Assembly (NCBI RefSeq): GCF_963675585.1
Contig: NZ_OY776414.1
Span: 3,699,001 to 3,763,000, forward strand
Length of the DNA: 64,000 nt
Origin: an uncultured Draconibacterium sp.
Lineage (GTDB): Bacteria; Bacteroidota; Bacteroidia; Bacteroidales; Prolixibacteraceae
Reading direction: 5' to 3'
Numbering within the stretch: the stretch's first letter is position 1; each line of letters starts with the position of its first letter. The notes under the pieces were generated by a model that was not told the origin of the DNA, made no database searches, and worked only from the letters and a program-made list of their open reading frames with translations. This document shows, piece by piece, positions 62,230 to 64,000 of the stretch. The translations under genes and the position numbers were made by a program.

Positions 62230-63063
62230 CTAAATTAATCCGCCTTCCTTTAAAAGCACTTCCATTTCCTGCTGAACTTCCTGTGCTGCTTCTCTCGCTT
62301 TTTCAGCATAATCCACATCCTGAGATGCATAAATAATTCCGCGAGAAGAGTTTACCAGCAATCCACATTTTGAGTTCAAGCCGTTTTTAGCTACTTCCTG
62401 CAAACTACCTCCTTGTGCCCCAACACCGGGGACCAGCAAAAAGTGATTGGGTACAATTTCCCTGATCTCTTTTAATTTCTCTGCTTTTGTTGCACCTACA
62501 ACGTACATCATATTTTCATCCGTTCCCCACTCCTGCGACTTTTTCAGAACAGTCTCGAACAATTTATCGCCGCTTTCTTTGTCTTCGATAAACTGGAAGT
62601 CGAAAGCTCCCTTATTTGAAGTTAAAGCCAGCAGAATTACCCACTTGTTTTTATAGGTCATAAATGGTTTTACCGAATCTTCTCCCATGTACGGAGCAAC
62701 GGTTACTGCATCGTAAGCTTGTTTTTCGAAAAATGCACGTGCATACAAATTCGATGTGTTACCAATATCACCTCTTTTTGCGTCGGCAATTATAAAAATA
62801 TTTGGATATTTCGATTTTACATACGAAACTGTTTTCTCCAAACTGATAATTCCTTTCGATCCTAAACTTTCGTAAAAAGCAAGGTTCGGTTTGTATGCCA
62901 CCGTAAATTCTGCAGTAGCATCAATAATTTCTTTGTTAAAAGAAAAAACCGGATCAGAAGTTTCCATTAAGTGTTGTGGAATTTTCTGAATATCAGTGTC
63001 CAAACCAACACAAAGAAAACTACGTTTCTTTTGAATTTGTTCGAATAGTTGTTGTTGATTCAT
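62230..63063 (-). CDS. pyrF: Orotidine 5'-phosphate decarboxylase
   Basis: 277 residues, the longer type 2 form found in Bacteroidota. Catalytic Asp-Lys-x-x-Asp in [15 protein letters not shown]-terminal [12 protein letters not shown]; phosphate-binding [14 protein letters not shown] and [10 protein letters not shown]. It makes UMP from OMP, last step of pyrimidine synthesis. Follows prfA with a 60-base gap, same strand. Confidence 0.95.
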   Translation of the reverse strand: MNQQQLFEQIQKKRSFLCVGLDTDIQKIPQHLMETSDPVFSFNKEIIDATAEFTVAYKPNLAFYESLGSKGIISLEKTVSYVKSKYPNIFIIADAKRGDIGNTSNLYARAFFEKQAYDAVTVAPYMGEDSVKPFMTYKNKWVILLALTSNKGAFDFQFIEDKESGDKLFETVLKKSQEWGTDENMMYVVGATKAEKLKEIREIVPNHFLLVPGVGAQGGSLQEVAKNGLNSKCGLLVNSSRGIIYASQDVDYAEKAREAAQEVQQEMEVLLKEGGLI

Positions 63064-63123
63064 GATAAAAAGTTAGAAGCACGAAGTCCGAAGCCGGAAG
63101 TTCGTACTCATTAAAAGTTATAT

Positions 63124-64000
63124 TTAAATTTCTGATTCTTTCAGTTTCTCAGCATTTTCTTCAATCATCAGTTTTTCAATTACCTCGTCGATATCGCCAT
63201 TGATAATTGCCTGCAGATTGTAGAGCGTTAAGTTAATTCGGTGATCGGTTACACGCCCCTGTGGCCAGTTGTAAGTACGTATTTTGGCCGAACGGTCACC
63301 GGTTGAAACCATGGTTTTACGTTTCGACGAAATTTCATCGATGTATTTCTGATACTCCATGTTGTACAAACGGGTACGTAATTCGGCCATCGCTTTATCA
63401 AGGTTTTTCAACTTTGATTTCTGATCCTGACAAGTTACCACAATACCGGTTGGAAGGTGTGTTAATCGAATAGCTGAATAAGTTGTGTTTACCGACTGTC
63501 CTCCGGGACCTGACGAACAATATTCATCTCTCCGGATGTCTTCATTCCTTAGTTCCACATCAAATTCGTCGGCTTCGGGTAAAACAGCAACAGTAGCTGC
63601 CGAAGTATGAACACGTCCCTGTGTTTCGGTTTGTGGCACACGTTGTACACGGTGAACTCCCGATTCATATTTTAATATCCCGTAAACTCCTTCTCCGGTA
63701 ACTGAAGCAACAATTTCCTTAAATCCACCTGAAGTACCTTCATTTACATTGGTAACTTCCATTCTCCAGCCTTTTTTCTCGCAAAATTTTGTGTACATCC
63801 GATACAAGTCGCCGGCAAAAATACTGGCTTCGTCTCCACCGGTTCCGGCACGAATTTCCAGAACTGCGTTTTTAGCATCTTCCGGATCGGCAGGTACCAA
63901 CAACAATTTCACCTGCTTTTCAATTTGAGGAATTCGCTTTTCCGATTCCTCAATTTCTTCGTACGCCATTTCGCGCATTTCCTCATCGGTTTCTTCAGCC
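63124..64000 (-). CDS. prfA: Peptide chain release factor 1, 3' part (start outside window)
   Basis: The frame is open to the window edge (codons before the first visible Met read AEETDEEM), so the N-terminal part is missing; about 291 residues are visible. GGQ loop [12 protein letters not shown] and the downstream [19 protein letters not shown] are diagnostic of class 1 release factors, and [23 protein letters not shown] matches RF1/RF2. The anticodon-mimic tripeptide region reads [21 protein letters not shown], fitting RF1 (PxT). Upstream of pyrF in a likely operon. Confidence 0.93.
   Translation of the reverse strand, partial: AEETDEEMREMAYEEIEESEKRIPQIEKQVKLLLVPADPEDAKNAVLEIRAGTGGDEASIFAGDLYRMYTKFCEKKGWRMEVTNVNEGTSGGFKEIVASVTGEGVYGILKYESGVHRVQRVPQTETQGRVHTSAATVAVLPEADEFDVELRNEDIRRDEYCSSGPGGQSVNTTYSAIRLTHLPTGIVVTCQDQKSKLKNLDKAMAELRTRLYNMEYQKYIDEISSKRKTMVSTGDRSAKIRTYNWPQGRVTDHRINLTLYNLQAIINGDIDEVIEKLMIEENAEKLKESEI

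Overview
The window looks like chromosomal DNA of a Bacteroidota bacterium, most likely an environmental Marinilabiliales/Prolixibacteraceae-type organism; the taxon is inferred, not proven. The grounds are a PorQ-type component of the type IX secretion system, promoters of the TTTG / TAnnTTTG type in front of several genes, tRNA genes without encoded CCA, lipoproteins with Bacteroidota-style lipoboxes, DUF4105, DUF5683 and GIN-domain proteins, and the runs porQ-cmk-ispH-priA and parA-parB-DUF5683-transglycosylase. The DNA is AT-rich and tightly packed with housekeeping genes, interrupted by a few accessory islands.

Layout. 1-2.1 kb: end of an M48 metalloprotease and a GH5 lipoprotein. 2.3-3.9 kb: two leader-peptide/terminator modules in series in front of a class I/II aminotransferase. 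3.9-7.1 kb: an IS1634-type element flanked by a 113-bp target duplication, beside an IS256-type element. 7.2-10 kb: a membrane-bound AraC-type regulator divergent from a CBS-histidine kinase. 10.1-11.7 kb: a tRNA cluster (Gly, Leu, Gly) followed by three tandem units, each a small GIY-YIG nuclease gene plus a 3' half of tRNA-Gly. 11.8-28.8 kb: mutS, a DUF4105 protein, a PSP1 protein, a hybrid kinase, an O-methyltransferase, an M16 peptidase, tRNA-Phe, an ECF sigma pair, a lipoprotein/L,D-transpeptidase cluster and a Kef-type antiporter. 28.8-33 kb: a loosely packed region with a PiT-type transporter, two paralogous 34-residue membrane proteins and a local duplication. 33.1-35.9 kb: six tandem units of another GIY-YIG gene plus a 3' half of tRNA-His, ending in an intact tRNA-His. 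36-40.4 kb: an ECF sigma/anti-sigma operon with DUF4097, GIN-domain and outer-membrane proteins. 40.6-64 kb: mostly core genes (isomerase, EamA transporter, porQ, cmk, ispH, priA, heptose kinase, parAB, transglycosylase, SPOUT methyltransferase, oxyR, tRNA-Leu, tig, clpP, clpX, Gfo/Idh/MocA oxidoreductase, pyrF, prfA).

The most interesting result is the shared design of the two GIY-YIG arrays. In each, an intact tRNA gene is followed on the same strand by a terminator, a small GIY-YIG gene, and then a copy of the 3' half of that same tRNA starting in the anticodon stem; the unit is tandemly repeated. In every orphan half the T arm is broken by a foreign palindrome, while the six nuclease copies of the second array differ only by synonymous changes. 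I infer a mini-element that inserts at the anticodon arm of tRNA genes and restores the tRNA from its own 3' half. Other notable points are the tandem branched-chain amino-acid attenuators, the twin 34-residue membrane proteins, and the long IS1634 target duplication.
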